A stretch of 64,000 nt of DNA from Anastrepha obliqua. Lineage: Eukaryota; Arthropoda; Insecta; Diptera; Tephritidae. How positions within the stretch are numbered: position 1 is the stretch's first letter; each line of letters starts with the position of its first letter. The position numbers were made by a program, and so were the translations under genes. Shown piece after piece: positions 34,667-46,032 of the stretch. The notes below the pieces were generated by a model. That model was given only the letters and a program-made list of their open reading frames with translations, was not told the DNA's origin and did not search any database. The stretch spans positions 31,408,001 to 31,472,000 of the forward strand of contig NC_072895.1 in NCBI RefSeq assembly GCF_027943255.1. Reading direction: 5' to 3'.

Positions 34667-35343
34667 GGAGTTACATGGGTTTCGTCGGCTAAAAAATGGC
34701 CTATTTTCAATATTTTTTTTTCTATGTAAAAAATTATTTATTTAATTCAAACTTTTTTGTGTCTTATAGATACATATTTAAAGAATAATTTCCGAAATGT
34801 TCAAACAAAAAAATGAAAACTCCTCCTTTGTGATGTCATGTCCGGTGACCCCTCGAAAAAAGGTGCGCCCGCGTTGTCAGCATAACTTCTGACAGGTCTT
34901 TTAGTTAAGTAGACAAATTCGTGCTTGAACGAAGGAAAGAAAAGAAAAGTAAAAATTGGATTTTTGGCAGATATTTTTCCAAAAAAAAAAGAAAATTTCG
35001 GTCAAATTTGCTTGACATTTTTTTTTTTTTTAATAGTTGTAATCCTTCGTTCAAGCAGGAGTAAATTGTGTCTCGAACACCTGTGTTAAATTTCATCAAG
35101 ATCGGTTGAGTAGTTTTCGAGAACATTTAACAACCGACTTTGAAAACACGGAACCGAGAAAAACGCGTTTCAAGTTTTGAGTAACTATAAAAGCGGCTAG
35201 GAGCGCACACCTTCCACAGGCTGTATCTCCGAAACTATTATTCGGATCGACTTGAAAATTAAGGATAATATTCCTGAGATGTTGTAGAAATTAATAAGCC
35301 GAAACAAATCGATTTTTCGAACCCACGAAACCCATGTAACGCC
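34667..35343. mobile_element. TTAA-flanked non-coding element 2 (677 bp)
   Basis: TTAA at 34663-34666 and 35344-35347 bound inverted ends GGAGTTACATGGGTTTCGT and GGCGTTACATGGGTTTCGT (reverse complement of the right), 18 of 19 identical. There is no coding potential. Internal phrases AAGATCGGTTGAGTAGTTTT and GGCTGTATCTCCGAAACTAT followed by CGGATCGACTTGAAAATT echo element 1 and the right end of the piggyBac-like element. Confidence 0.82.
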
Positions 35344-35504
35344 TTAAGATCCTACTTCTGAGTGCATATGGATAATCTATACCGACATTTGCTGATACCT
35401 GCAACCTTTTACGCTTCGTCCAAAGCTAACTGTCTAACAAGAACATTTTGACGTGATAACGTCTTATAATTCGATTTAGCCGGCTGCACGCACGAAAAAA
35501 TGTG

Positions 35505-35572
35505 TCGTTACCTTGCTCATTCGTCGTTACTTTGCTCATTTGTCGTTACCTTGCTCATTCGTCGTTACCTTG
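35505..35572. repeat. 19-bp tandem repeat, ~3.6 copies
   Basis: The unit TCGTTACCTTGCTCATTCG starts at 35505, 35524, 35543 and 35562 with one or two substitutions in copy 2. It is a small minisatellite with no associated gene. Confidence 0.9.
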
Positions 35573-37343
35573 AATGAACTGCAAGCGAAAGCGCGGACCG
35601 AACGACAAAGAGCACAATCGGCCCCTACGTTCGGCAACGTTCGACATCTGGCTGTATCCTACTTAAGTGAGCATATATATGTATGTATATGTATGTATAT
35701 GCGCATTTGTATATAAATTCTCATACTTGTATTTGCATATGCCTTCTTCCTGTGTGCATGGTAATGAACCATTTCTCTGTTGAGAATAGGACGATGATAG
35801 AAAAAGTAGAAAATGAAAGGGAGTGTTTCGAGTGTGAAGTGTCTTGAAAAAGGCAAATCGATGATGGTGCCTCTTAGTGTTGTTGACTTATTAACGTCTG
35901 ATGCACAATCGAAATTGAAGATATCTTTCATGAATTTGATAAATGTTTCGTCATTTTTCACGTTTGTGTAAATGTAACTTGACCTATTCCATTGCAATTC
36001 CATTTACCTCCTCCTCTATATCCATACAAAATATCTATCAAACAAATAAAATTAAAATTTTGTTTTGAAAATTGCCACCCTTACATCAGTATTTTCTTAT
36101 GACGTTGTCACGTTAAACTATCGTCAGTAAACCGTCTTTACAGACAACCTCTTTTTTTATACATCAAATTAAATTTAAATTTTATGCAAATATTAGTGAA
36201 TTAGTTTGTGGGATACTTTTGATGCCAATTCCTTAGGTTTAATGATCTTTTAATGATCTTTTAATTCATCAATTTACAAATTAGTTACCCATTAATGTTG
36301 ATTATAAGATTAAGTTACTTTAGGGTTAACAGCCGCCAGAACATTTAAATATCAAAAATGGGGACTCGGTCAAACACCCGTAAAAGTAAGCGCCAATTAT
36401 ACAAAAACAAACATACATAAAATAGTAAATGGGGAGCGCACTTCGTATGAAGGTTATCTGAATGTTAAGTGCTCAAATGAGCAAATGGATGTGTACTCCC
36501 TATGTATGTGTGTGTGGGAATGTACGTGCCCGTAAGTGCGAGATGGCAATGGAGCGCCGATTCAGTGTTACGCACTTGCGTACGTGTACTTATACATACT
36601 TTACACACACATAGATACCTTTGCTCTGAAATGGAAAATGCTTGCAGTGCAAATTCCCGGTGTAAAACATAATAATAAAATTAATAGTATCTGTGCACAC
36701 TTAATCAAAGGCAGCATAGCTGCGTAGAAATAAAATAAAATAGTAAAATATAGCCATTAACAATTTCACCAGTGTGGAGTGTATGGAGTGGTGAGTCAAA
36801 GCAGAAGAAGGTGTGTGTATGGAATGGTAAGTGGTGAGAGCGTTCGGATGCGGCAGAGCAGTTTATGTTAAGAAGTTTTGTCGAGAGCTGATATCCGTTC
36901 CGCACTTACAGTCCCGAGCCCCGTCTTTCGAGTTGAAATTTATTATTTATTTTATTTTATTGTTTTTTTCTGATTTTTTTTTGTAATATTATGCATGCCT
37001 TAAACAAGACCGTGTAAATCAAATTGTGCAAAATTACAAATTAAAAAAAGTTAAAAAAACATTCTAACTGATTTTCCGGTAAGCGGTACCATATCTTAAT
37101 TCCTGTCCTCCCTGATGTGATATAGCGCCTGAGGTCCCAGAGGGTTTTGGGGGGGTGTAAAGAGAGAAAAACTGCATTAGTCGTTATCAGCAATCTAACC
37201 CCTCAATTCTTACTCTCCCTCCCCCTTCCATATGGGACAACCTGATTACCTTAGCAACCATACTGATGACGAGGTAACCAATCCGTATGGGAGATACGGT
37301 CAGGGTTAACGAGAGAGGAAGCTTCGTGGGGGCTACTTCGTCA
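35573..37343. other. Unassigned stretch with TATG-type microsatellite
   Basis: (TATG)n-like sequence lies at 35677-35700. No gene, array or terminal repeats are recognised over the rest. Confidence 0.45.
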
Positions 37344-37345
37344 TA

Positions 37346-38628
37346 CGAGGTGTGTTCAAAAATTATCGCGAATTTTGCATTTTTTTCAAAAATTATTTAT
37401 TTATTCACTAATATCTACTTTGTCCCCTTCAAAGTAGTCCCCATGAGATGTTATGCACTTGTGCCAACGTTTTTTCCAATCTTCAAAGCATTTTAAAAAA
37501 TAATTTATCTTTATCTACCTTTATCTCGTCAATCGTAGCGTAGCGGTGTCCTTTCATGGGCCTCTTCAGTTTCGGGAACAAGAAAAAGTCACAGGGGGCC
37601 AGATCTGGGGAATCCGGTGGCTGTGGCATCATTAGTGTGTTGTTGTTGGCCAAAAAGTCGCGCACAAGTAACGATGTGTGAGCAGGGGCGTTATCGTGAT
37701 GTAAGAGCCAATTTTTGTTCTTCCACAAATCCGGGCGTTTCTGGCGGATTGTTTCGCATAAAGTGCGCTTAACTTGCAGGTAATATTCCATATTGACCGG
37801 TTTACCCTGTGGCAAGAACTCATGATGCACAACGCCCCTGCAATCGAAGCAAACGGTAATCAAAACTTTTACATTCGACCGAACTTGGCGCGCTTTTTTT
37901 GGTCTTGGTTCGTGCGGCAGCTTCTATTGAAATGATTGAGCTTTGGTTTCCACGTCATAATCATAAGCCCACGATTCGTCACCAGTTATGACCCTCTGGA
38001 GCAAATTTGGATCGTCGCGGACAGAGTGCAACATCTCTTTAGCAATGTTCATCCGATGCTGCTGTTGAGCAGTTTTGGTACGAATTTTGTGGCGACCCGT
38101 CTTATCCCCAAATCATTGCTAAAAATCGAATGGCACGAGCCAATCGATATGTCCTCAGCAACTTCTCTAACAGTGATTCGATGATTGGCCAATACCATTT
38201 TCTTTACTTCATCAATTTTTTCGTCGTTGAAGTGCTCGGGCGTCCGGCACGCTTTTCGTCGTTCACATCTTCTCGGCCTTCTGAAAACATTTTGTACCTC
38301 CGACAAACGTTGCTTTGGTCCAAAGTAGCTTTTCCATATGACACAGTCAACATTCGGAATGCATCCGCGCATTTAATTTCGTTTTTCACACAAAATTTGA
38401 TACAGGTTCTTTGATCCATCTTTTTGAATAGGTAAAACTCGAAGACGAGCCGAAACACGTGCAAGCAGAGCAGCTGTCAATAATTAACTGAACATTCAAA
38501 ATGGCCGAACTCGTCGGCATGAGTGAGAGACATGAGTACCAACATATCGCCACAAAAAAATCGAGATTTGAATATATATAGGTAACCTGCGAAAATTCAA
38601 AATTCGTGATACCTTTTGAACACACACA
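37346..38628 (-). mobile_element. Mariner element, DD34D, full length (1,283 bp)
   Basis: Inverted ends share GTGTGTTCAAAA and CGAATTTTG with few mismatches. The left begins CGAGGTGTGTTCAAAAATTA; the right reverse complement begins TGTGTGTGTTCAAAAGGTAT. TA flanks both sides at 37344-37345 and 38629-38630. The transposase inside is frameshifted. Confidence 0.93.
37401..38419 (-). pseudogene. Mariner transposase pseudogene
   Basis: ATG 38419 opens MDQRTCIKFCVKNEIKCADA, then YKMFSEGREDVNDEKRAGRP and a frame change near 38210. VKKMVLANHRITVREVAEDI and DLGIRRVATKFVPKLLN follow to about 38060. Another frame gives VITGDESWAYDY with the first Asp. From 37863, VHHEFLPQG, LLHHDNAPAHTS with the second Asp and PDSPDLAPCDFFLFPKLKRP with the third follow, separated by 34 residues. 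The usual Tyr before SPDLAP is Asp. Another frameshift plus a small deletion near 37490 leads to CFEDWKKRWHKCITSHGDYF and the TAA at 37401. An in-frame TAG also lies near 37924. Confidence 0.92.
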
Positions 38629-38630
38629 TA

Positions 38631-39032
38631 ATTTAAAGGTCTTCCGATGATTTGCAGCCTGTGTCTCGGAACGAGCGGTTGCAAAAGGCGTCTGATCCTC
38701 AGGTTAGAGGCGGCCTCTTTTATAGATTATCTGGTTATCTTACAGGTGGAGCTTACCAGATATTTGTTAGGTCTGTGATTTATTGAAGTACTACGCCTTT
38801 CTCGAGCTAATCGAAATTTTAAATAAAAACACGAATGTAACCCCGCAGATATCTGTGAATATCGTCGTTCCGCACAAATCAATGTGCTTTAACGATATTT
38901 TGCTATAGCATCTGTACATTACTTTTTGCTGTGCATCCCGTTACCAGGACGCCATAGGTCCATACGGGTTTAAAAATCTGATTGTAAATGAAGAGTTTGT
39001 TTTCGGCACTCAGCTTTGGGCCGATAAGCCAA
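38631..39032. other. Unassigned stretch between mariner and TTAA element 3
   Basis: No features are recognised. Confidence 0.4.
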
Positions 39033-39036
39033 TTAA

Positions 39037-39726
39037 CGTAGTAGTCTGGTAACTTATTTTGAAAATTTCGAATTTCGGTTTTTTACATATTTTGAAAGTG
39101 CGATATATTGGTAATATACTGTACAAATTTTAGACCGAAATTCGAAATATTGACGAAATTATAGCACATACATGAGAGCGGCTCGTACTTGCGCGCGCTA
39201 AGCCGCTAAAACTTGAAACGCGTTTTTCTCAAAACAACGTTTTTCCGAATGGCCGTCGTGAAAACAAATTTTCTATCTAACGGATTGAGCTGAAATTTAG
39301 ATATGTTTTTCTACACATCAATAGTTCTAGTTCTAAATTTCCATTTTTTAGTCCCATTTCCACTTTAAAAAAAGGCAATTTTCTTACGAAGTCCGCCATT
39401 TTGTTATTTTTCGTCAAAATCATTTGATCTTACTACCCGCCAGAACGACAAGCACACTGATTAATAAGTAATTTGTTTTTTCTGTTTCAGATGACCACAA
39501 GTGACGAAATCACGCCGGCCAGCCAATGTACCTCTTTTTTTCGCCGCTTGCTGCAGTGTACAAAAATAGTATCAAAACATTCCAAAAAAAAAAAAAATTT
39601 TTTTTGTACACCTTCTGATACCTTTTATAACATATCAGAAAATCAAAACGATTGAATTTCATTTTCCCTTCCAAAAAATGTCTCAAAAATGGCCTCAAAA
39701 AACGTGTAAGTTACCAGACTACTACC
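39037..39726. mobile_element. TTAA-flanked non-coding element 3 (690 bp)
   Basis: TTAA at 39033-39036 and 39727-39730 bound inverted ends CGTAGTAGTCTGGTAACTTA and GGTAGTAGTCTGGTAACTTA, which differ only at the first base of 20. No coding capacity. It contains AAACGCGTTTTTCTCAAAAC, a phrase matched in variant form in elements 1, 2 and the truncated element at 56860. Confidence 0.87.
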
Positions 39727-39739
39727 TTAAGGTTCCTTC

Positions 39740-40920
39740 CATTTCAGCTTGGAAACTGAAACTATTATAACAACCAATATATGGACGGGCTGATAGATAT
39801 TTTTTCATTTGTAAAATTTACGGGTACTGATTTTGTTTCATGCATTTTTGTGTTCCATTTGCGATAACAATTTTTCTGGATTGAGGAACGGAAATATCTG
39901 AGTGGACAACAAGTACCAAATAGGTCCGAGTACGCTGCCTTGAGGGAGGTATGCATTAATTCTCTTTATATTTGGCCGTGCTTGTCCATGCATTATTCGA
40001 AAATACCGATCATTGATATGGACTTCTAGTAGGTCTATAAACTGCATCGAAAGTGTTTTTAGGTTAGCCCCCTGTGTCAGACTTTGTCGAACGCCCGTGC
40101 GACATAGAGGAAAATGGCAGGGCTGACGCACTTTTCCTCCAGAGCTTTTTCTTTTGAATGGGTTAGTCCGTGCACCTGGTCATCCGTAGAATGATTTTCT
40201 GTAATCCCAAATTGGTGAGTAGATGACTTCATTGAGTCGATAATTTCTTTTAAGCGGTTGGCAAATAGCTCCTCAAAATGTTTTCCCAACAATGGAGGCG
40301 ATAAGATGTTGGCCGATAAGCGGCTGTATCATTTGCAGTTTTTCTGGTTTGGGAATCGTTATATTTTTTGAGAATTTCTCTGGTAATGGTCCATATTTTA
40401 AACGAATACATGCAGTCATGATCATTCTTAATTTACCCTACTCGGTAGATGTTAGGTTTCTTAGAACTTCAGCTGCTATCAGGTCAAGACCCGATATTTT
40501 CTTCGTTTTCAGCTTAGGGACTTGAGAAATCATTTCCAAGAGCATAAATGGTTCAATTTCACAAGATTCTTGGACAACAGGAGGTGAGTTATAGCTATCA
40601 GTTATTGCAGGAGGTTGAAATATCCTTTCAAAGTGTTGCGCGAAAGCTTCTATCTGCTCGATATCGCTTTTCGCCCGAAGTCAAGAGTTCTTTGCCTTTT
40701 TAGTTGGAGGATTGTGGATGATTGGTTTCTTTATGTTCTGTAGCTTTCCAAAAATTTACAACGCCTTTCAGCTGATAACAAATCCGATTATTGATTTGAA
40801 TTTGAATTGGTCTTTCGACTACTTTGTTATTTTTTTTTTGTCGGGACAACTAGCAAGTGCAGCACTCAGAAATTAATTAAGTCATTTGAACTCCACCCGG
40901 ATTCCCTTTTAATTTTCTTT
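39740..40920 (-). mobile_element. Jockey-clade LINE RT relic
   Basis: The minus strand gives ESCEIEPFMLLEMISQVPKL and KTKKISGLDLIAAEVLRNLT (40540-40450), the pre-RT segment. FEELFANRLKEIIDSMKSST, THQFGITENHSTDDQVHGLT and SPAIFLYVARAFDKV (palm A) lie at 40292-40080. HINDRYFRIMHGQARPNIKR and INAYLPQGSVLGPIWYLLST follow at 40030-39890. Palm A Asp is present but the YADD box is gone. The order is typical of Jockey-type RTs. It ends within about 10 bp of TTAA element 3. Confidence 0.82.
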
Positions 40921-41199
40921 AAGCCAAGGAGCCAAGGTGGTCGCTTCTTAACACGTTCCCTCTCCGCTGAGCCACATATGGTTCAGTAAACGTGCGCCTG
41001 ATAAGCACTGATACGTTCCTGAGCCATATGTGCGTCAGGGGGTATATGAACCACATGTGTTTCATGAACGTGCAGAAGCAAAAATGTCCCTCTACGCTAA
41101 TGGGCCATATGTGTCTCAGGTAGAAATATCCTACATCCGTTTTTTGTTTTTTAATTATTATTACTGAAGCTATCCTATGACTACAAAAAAACAAATTAT

Positions 41200-42200
41200 T
41201 CAAAAAACCCTGTTGGACTTGTAGGTCAATTTTGCATTTTTGTATTGGGACAGGGAACGTGTTAACACATCAGTGCCAAAGACCTCAAACCTGATTCGAG
41301 CGAAGGCGGGGCAGACACACAGAAAGTGGTCCGCCGTCTCATCCTCCTCTTCACATGCTGAGCAGAGTACACTGTCTGAGATGCCCAACCTTTCCATGTG
41401 CTCCTCCCACAGAAAGTGGCCCGACATCAGTCCAACCAGTGCAGTCACTCCCTTCTGCTTAATGACAGAAGGGTTTGCGACAGTCGATCGGACATGACAG
41501 GTAACATCAGCTTAGTCCATCTGCAGCCTCTCTCAACCTGCCAAGCTCGCTTGTGGGTGGTAGTTACACATTTGCTAAGCGTGGCTTTGATGGCCGCTGA
41601 AGTGAGTGGTAAAACGGGCTCTGGGCCAAAGAAGTTGGCCTCAGAGCCCATCTTAGCTAAGGAGTCAGAGGTCTCGTTTCCCACGATACCCACGTGTTCC
41701 GGGACCCATGTTAGCATCAGGCTGTTATGTCTACCGATACAGCTCAGTCTAGATTTACTGGACTCGACTACCCCTGATGTGGTTGGGGGGCTGTCTAAGG
41801 CCATCAGCGCAGCTTGGCTATCACCGCAGACACATATAGATCTGCCGCTCCATAGGTCTTCCACAACAAAGTTCATCCCTTCTTGAACTGCATACACCTC
41901 CGCTTGAAACACAGATGCATGCATTCCAAGAGCAAAGTGCAGTTTTGTCCTGCTGGATTCCACGTAGACCCCAGAGCCGGAGCCATCCGTAAAAATGCGA
42001 AAACAGTGCTTGCCGGGCTGATTTTCTGAGTCATCCCACAACTGAGTCTCTGGTAGCACTACACTGTATCTCAGTGCGGTTCAGGTACGACTCCTGATGT
42101 CATGGAGTCAAGGGACATGGAGAGAATGGTTGGATCGAAGTCCATGCCTCCTCTGTTTTCCAATGCCAGACAGGTGCCGTACCAGTTCCCATTGTGTTAG
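41200..42200 (-). mobile_element. LOA/R1-like LINE RNase H and C-terminal relic
   Basis: A 204-codon open minus-strand frame (42059-41445) holds a full RNase H domain: FRIFTDGSGSGVYVESS with the first Asp, HASVFQAEVYAVQEGMNFVV with the Glu, ICVCGDSQAALMALDSP with the next Asp, and LMLTWVPEHVGIVGNETSDS. A frameshift then leads to MTALVGLMSGHFLWEEHMER and VLCSACEEEDETADHFLCVC at 41448-41290, the zinc-knuckle tail. It is the best preserved RNase H in the window. The RT upstream is missing, so it is a 5'-truncated copy. Confidence 0.87.
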
Positions 42201-43723
42201 GGAGCTGAGCTCAACAGCTTAGTTAATTTATTAAGCTCAGTTTTTAGTGGTGGGAATCTTGTTGCTTGCCATTTGTTCCTTATTTAAATTATTTTTTTAG
42301 TTTTAAATATTTCTTTTTCTGACAGCTATTTTCATTTTCGGTATATTAGAATGAGTTTATTGTGCAAAAAAATGGGAAACAGACTTGTAAATGTAAAACT
42401 TGTAAAACTTTTTTAAAATCCAGCTTTATAAATTCCTTTTGCTGCTTATAAAAAAGGAACGCAAAGAAGTTAAATTAACTCGGTTCTTAGTCGCTTAAAA
42501 CTTTCACTTTATTATAACAATTGAAGTTTTTCTAAAAATTTCAAATTTTGTATACATAAAAAGTGTTACACAAAAAGTGTTACACAAAATTATCCTGCAC
42601 TCAGTTATGCTCGCCACTGTATATGCAGATGTATGCGTATTGGACACATCCATACATGATTGTACTCATTCGTGCTTACACCATTTGCCCGACCAACCTT
42701 GAGCGAGTGCACCCCTTGAGAAACAGCGTATCTTGCAACTGTGTCGGAGAGTATAAAGAGCTGGGGCGGGCAGCAATGGAATTGCCATAAAATAAAATAA
42801 ATAAACGCCATTACTTTGATATGCTCCAACAAAGCAATGTTGCTCACTACTGACACACTAAAGCTCTATAAGGCCAACACAAACACGCACTTAACAGCAA
42901 CACAGCAAAAATCACGCTGTTCACATGCATGCCGAGAATTGCATATTGCGCCATAACACTGGCCGGAGAGCACCCCTTTTACCTTCAACTGTACTTAAGT
43001 TTCTATGCGATCTATGCGATATGCTGTGTAGATATCTTCATATGTAGTTGTATGCATGTGTATACCTATATGCTTGTGTATTCATTTGTGTGCTCAGGTT
43101 GTGGTTACCGCTGCGGAGTTGTAACTGTTAAGCGAGTCGTTCATTACCAAAAAGGGACTCAGCGCCGTACAGCGCATAAGTAGTGCGCAGTAAGTAGCGT
43201 CGCTTGCGCCAGCAGTGGGGACCCGTTAGTTCGGTTTGACTGGAGCAGTGACAGCTTTTGGTTGGCAGTAAGCATAAGTTTCACTTAAGTTAGCATGCAA
43301 TGAAATATTTTATTGTATCTGCTGTCAGTTCTCCCAACCAATAATGTTTATTGCTACGCATTTGCTTCATTTTCGATGCAAGGACGGGCGAGTGAAGCGA
43401 AAATGTTTTAAACATTCTCGAGGAAAGCACTGACTGCTCAGTGAGTACCTACTGCGCTTGAAATGTGGTAATTAATTTTATTCAGCTAAGTCAGGTATGC
43501 AGTGAGAATGCCAGATATGAAGGAAAATGTATTTACTGATATCTAAGTGAAATAAATTTATTTATCGTACAAAGTAAGTAGCTGAATGGGTGTGATATGT
43601 ATGTTGATATTTTGAGAATCAAGGCTTTAAAGCAAATAAAGTTTCGGCACAAATTTGTGCTTTCGAATACATTCATATTTCATATATAATGTAAGCTGCA
43701 AAATATGTCTGCACTCCGCTAAA
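42201..43723. other. Unassigned stretch, no gene recognised
   Basis: AT-rich sequence without motif-bearing frames. A short duplication AAAAAGTGTTACACA occurs twice near 42558-42590. Confidence 0.45.
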
Positions 43724-43725
43724 TA

Positions 43726-44242
43726 TTGGCTGTACAACTAATTAATTTCGTATTTTTTGTTAAAAAAAAAACATGTATTTAAGTATAAAAGTGAACAAAT
43801 ATTTTATTCAAAATATTGTCCATCGGAAGCGGCAACTTTTTCCCATCTTTCAGCCAATTTATGGATTTCATCCCAACAACACTTCTCATCTTTTGCGCCG
43901 AGAAAGTCATCAAGATATTTTTTAATACCTTCAACATTGGCGAAGCGTATTCCAGAAGGGTGATTCTGCATCGACCCAAACAAGTGGTAATCAGACGGAG
44001 CTATGTCTGGGCTATAAGGCGCGTGAGGTAGAATTTCCCATCCATCCCATTTTCCAAATAATTTTTGACGGGTACTGCAGCATGTGGCTGAGCATTGTCA
44101 TGATGGAAAATCAATTTCATCTGTCTGGTCGCCCATTCTGGCCGTTTTTCGGCTATTGCTTGCTTCAAATGTAACAATTGTTGCCTGTATAACTCTCCCA
44201 TGAACGTCTGGCCCGATTGTAACAGCTCATAGAACAGCATTG
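43726..44242 (-). mobile_element. Mariner subfamily M, 3' fragment
   Basis: It has the same terminus as the 12106 copy (TTGGCTGTACAACTAATT after TA 43724-43725). The minus strand reads LFYELLQSGQTFMGELYRQQ, FHHDNAQPHAAV with the second catalytic Asp, then after a frame change near 44045 APYSPDIAPSDYHLFGSMQN with the third and KCCWDEIHKLAERWEKV to the end. It is cut off at 44243 exactly where the DD41D element begins. The missing upstream part is not found on the other side of that element. Confidence 0.87.
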
Positions 44243-44244
44243 TA

Positions 44245-45167
44245 AAAGGTGGTTAACTTTTAAGGGCCGGTGTGGATTTTGAATAAAATACAATTTTTTT
44301 AAGAAATTATTGTGATTATTATGATAATATTGGTATAGCTCAATTGCGCATAGAACAATATATCGGCCAAACAGCCGCCTCGGCGGCACACCTCCATCCG
44401 ATGGTCCAAATTTTCGATGACGCTGAGGCATAATAGAGGTTCTATGCCATTAATGTGCCGAATTATCTCATCCTTTAGCTCTTAAATTGTTGCTGGCTTA
44501 TCGACAAACACCTTGTCTTTCAAATAACCTCAAAGAAAGAAGTCCCACGGTGTCAAATCACATGATCTTGGCGGCCAATTGACATCGCCGCGACGTGAGA
44601 TTATTCGGCCATGAAATTTTTCGCGCAAAAGAACCATTGTTTCGTTAGCTGTGTGACAAGTGGCACCGTCTAGTTGAAACCACATATCGTCCACATCCAT
44701 ATCTTCCAATTCGGGCCATAAAAAGTTCGTTATCATCTCACCATAGCGAACACTATTCACAGTAACTGCCTGACCGGCCTCATTTTGAAAAAAAAAATAC
44801 GGCCCAATGATGCCGCCGGCTCATAAACCGCACCAAACAGTCACTCTTTGTGGGTGCATTGGTTTTTCGGCAATCACTCTTGGATTATCATTCACCCAAA
44901 TGCGGCAATTCTGCCTATTGACGAATCCATTGAGGTGAAAATGTGCCGCATTACTGAAGATGAAGTGCGCGATATGCATTTTGATTTGAACGCCCGTTTT
45001 CATAATAAGCTTGAATAACTTTAACGCATTGCTCAATAGTGTATCTTTCCATAGTTCAAATTGAGTTAGTTTGGAATTGAAAAATATCAAATGAAATGGA
45101 GAAAAAAGACTTAATATTTAGGCCCGGTTTACATTCAACATCAGCCCTTAAATTTAACCACCCTTTG
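44245..45167 (-). mobile_element. DD41D (rosa-like) mariner, internally deleted
   Basis: The ends are similar inverted repeats, AAAAGGTGGTTAACTTTTAA at the left and CAAAGGGTGGTTAAATTTAA at the right (reverse complement), with TA at 44243-44244 and 45168-45169. ATG 45052 opens MERYTIEQCVKVIQAYYENG, which fuses after about 33 codons and a frameshift to HFHLNGFVNRQNCRIW. The second helix-turn-helix region is deleted and the first catalytic site reads FSNAAHF instead of the SDEAHF of the 46033 copy, so that Asp is lost. The second Asp (LDGATCHT) and third (LTPWDFFL) remain, with 41 residues between them. At 923 bp it is a non-autonomous derivative. Confidence 0.9.
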
Positions 45168-45169
45168 TA

Positions 45170-45709
45170 TGAAGAAAATATATTTCTTTCTTTTATTAAA
45201 TATTTGCGTCAAATGCCTATCGAATTATTAAAATAATTTCGCTGGGCAACGTAGAGCTTCTCGTTCACTTTGGCAGTATTTTCGAGCATCTCCCAATGCA
45301 CCATTCCCTCCCAATCGCACCAAACACATATCATGAACATCTTTGGTTGAAGATCCCGCTCGACTCTCAGCTTTGGCGTATCTCCTGGAGCCACCCACTC
45401 CTTTTTTTGCTGCATATTGATGTATACTATAGGTACCATTTCTTATCTCCCCTGACGATTAGGTACAAAAAGCGCTGTTTACGACCACATGTTGCTCGAT
45501 GGTGGGAGAGATTGTGAGAAGCAATTTGAGGGCGACTTTCTTACTTTTCCTTTCGTTGAGCTCGTGAGGCACCCTGACTCTAAGATTTTCGGTAAATCTC
45601 ATTGAATGAAGGTGATTGAGAATTGTTTTGTGAACGCAGTTAATTTTTTCCGCCAACTCAGGACTGGCTAGGTGACTGTTTCCTTTAAAAGTGCTGATTT
45701 GAGACATTC
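45170..45709 (-). mobile_element. Mariner transposase fragment (another subfamily)
   Basis: The minus strand gives LASPELAEKINCVHKTILNH, LHSMRFTENLRVRVPHELNE, then in other frames LIVRGDKKWYL (first Asp box, normally GDEKW), KEWVAPGDTPKLRVERDL and MICVWCDWEGMVHWEMLENT. The piece begins in the second helix-turn-helix next to the piggyBac-like element and stops beside the DD41D element, so both ends are lost. Its WEGMVHWEMLE wording differs from the neighbouring fragment at 43726, so the two are not halves of one copy. Confidence 0.82.
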
Positions 45710-45944
45710 TTAACCCTAGAACACACACCCAGAAAATACCACGTATACACACACCCGGGATACGTTTGTACCCGGGACCTTATTTTGCGGTTTTTTTAAT
45801 GCTTATTCAACCGATTTCTATGATTTTTTTTTTGAGTAAGAAGTGAAAATATAAGTGAAAATAAATATAACAGAAACTATAAATAACTGGATACGAAATG
45901 ACTTCAAAAAGAAACGAATATTTATCAAGTGCAGCATATAGAAG

Positions 45945-46001
45945 GTAAAAAATGTAAAATAAGCAACAATGTTAACATATACTAATTTTTTTATTATGCA
46001 G
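45945..46001 (+). other. Predicted intron in piggyBac transposase
   Basis: GTAAAAAATG at the 5' end, TTTTTTTATTATGCAG at the 3' end and ACTAATT about 25 bp upstream of the acceptor as a branch-point candidate. The 57-bp length is typical of short fly introns. Removal joins Arg codon halves AG and G, linking MTSKRNEYLSSAAYR to LTEEQRE in frame. Confidence 0.8.
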
Positions 46002-46032
46002 GCTAACTGAGGAACAGCGAGAATCATATATA

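Noticed and set aside
41398..41886. Plus-strand open frame of 162 codons
   Set aside because: Antisense shadow of a clear RNase H domain on the minus strand.
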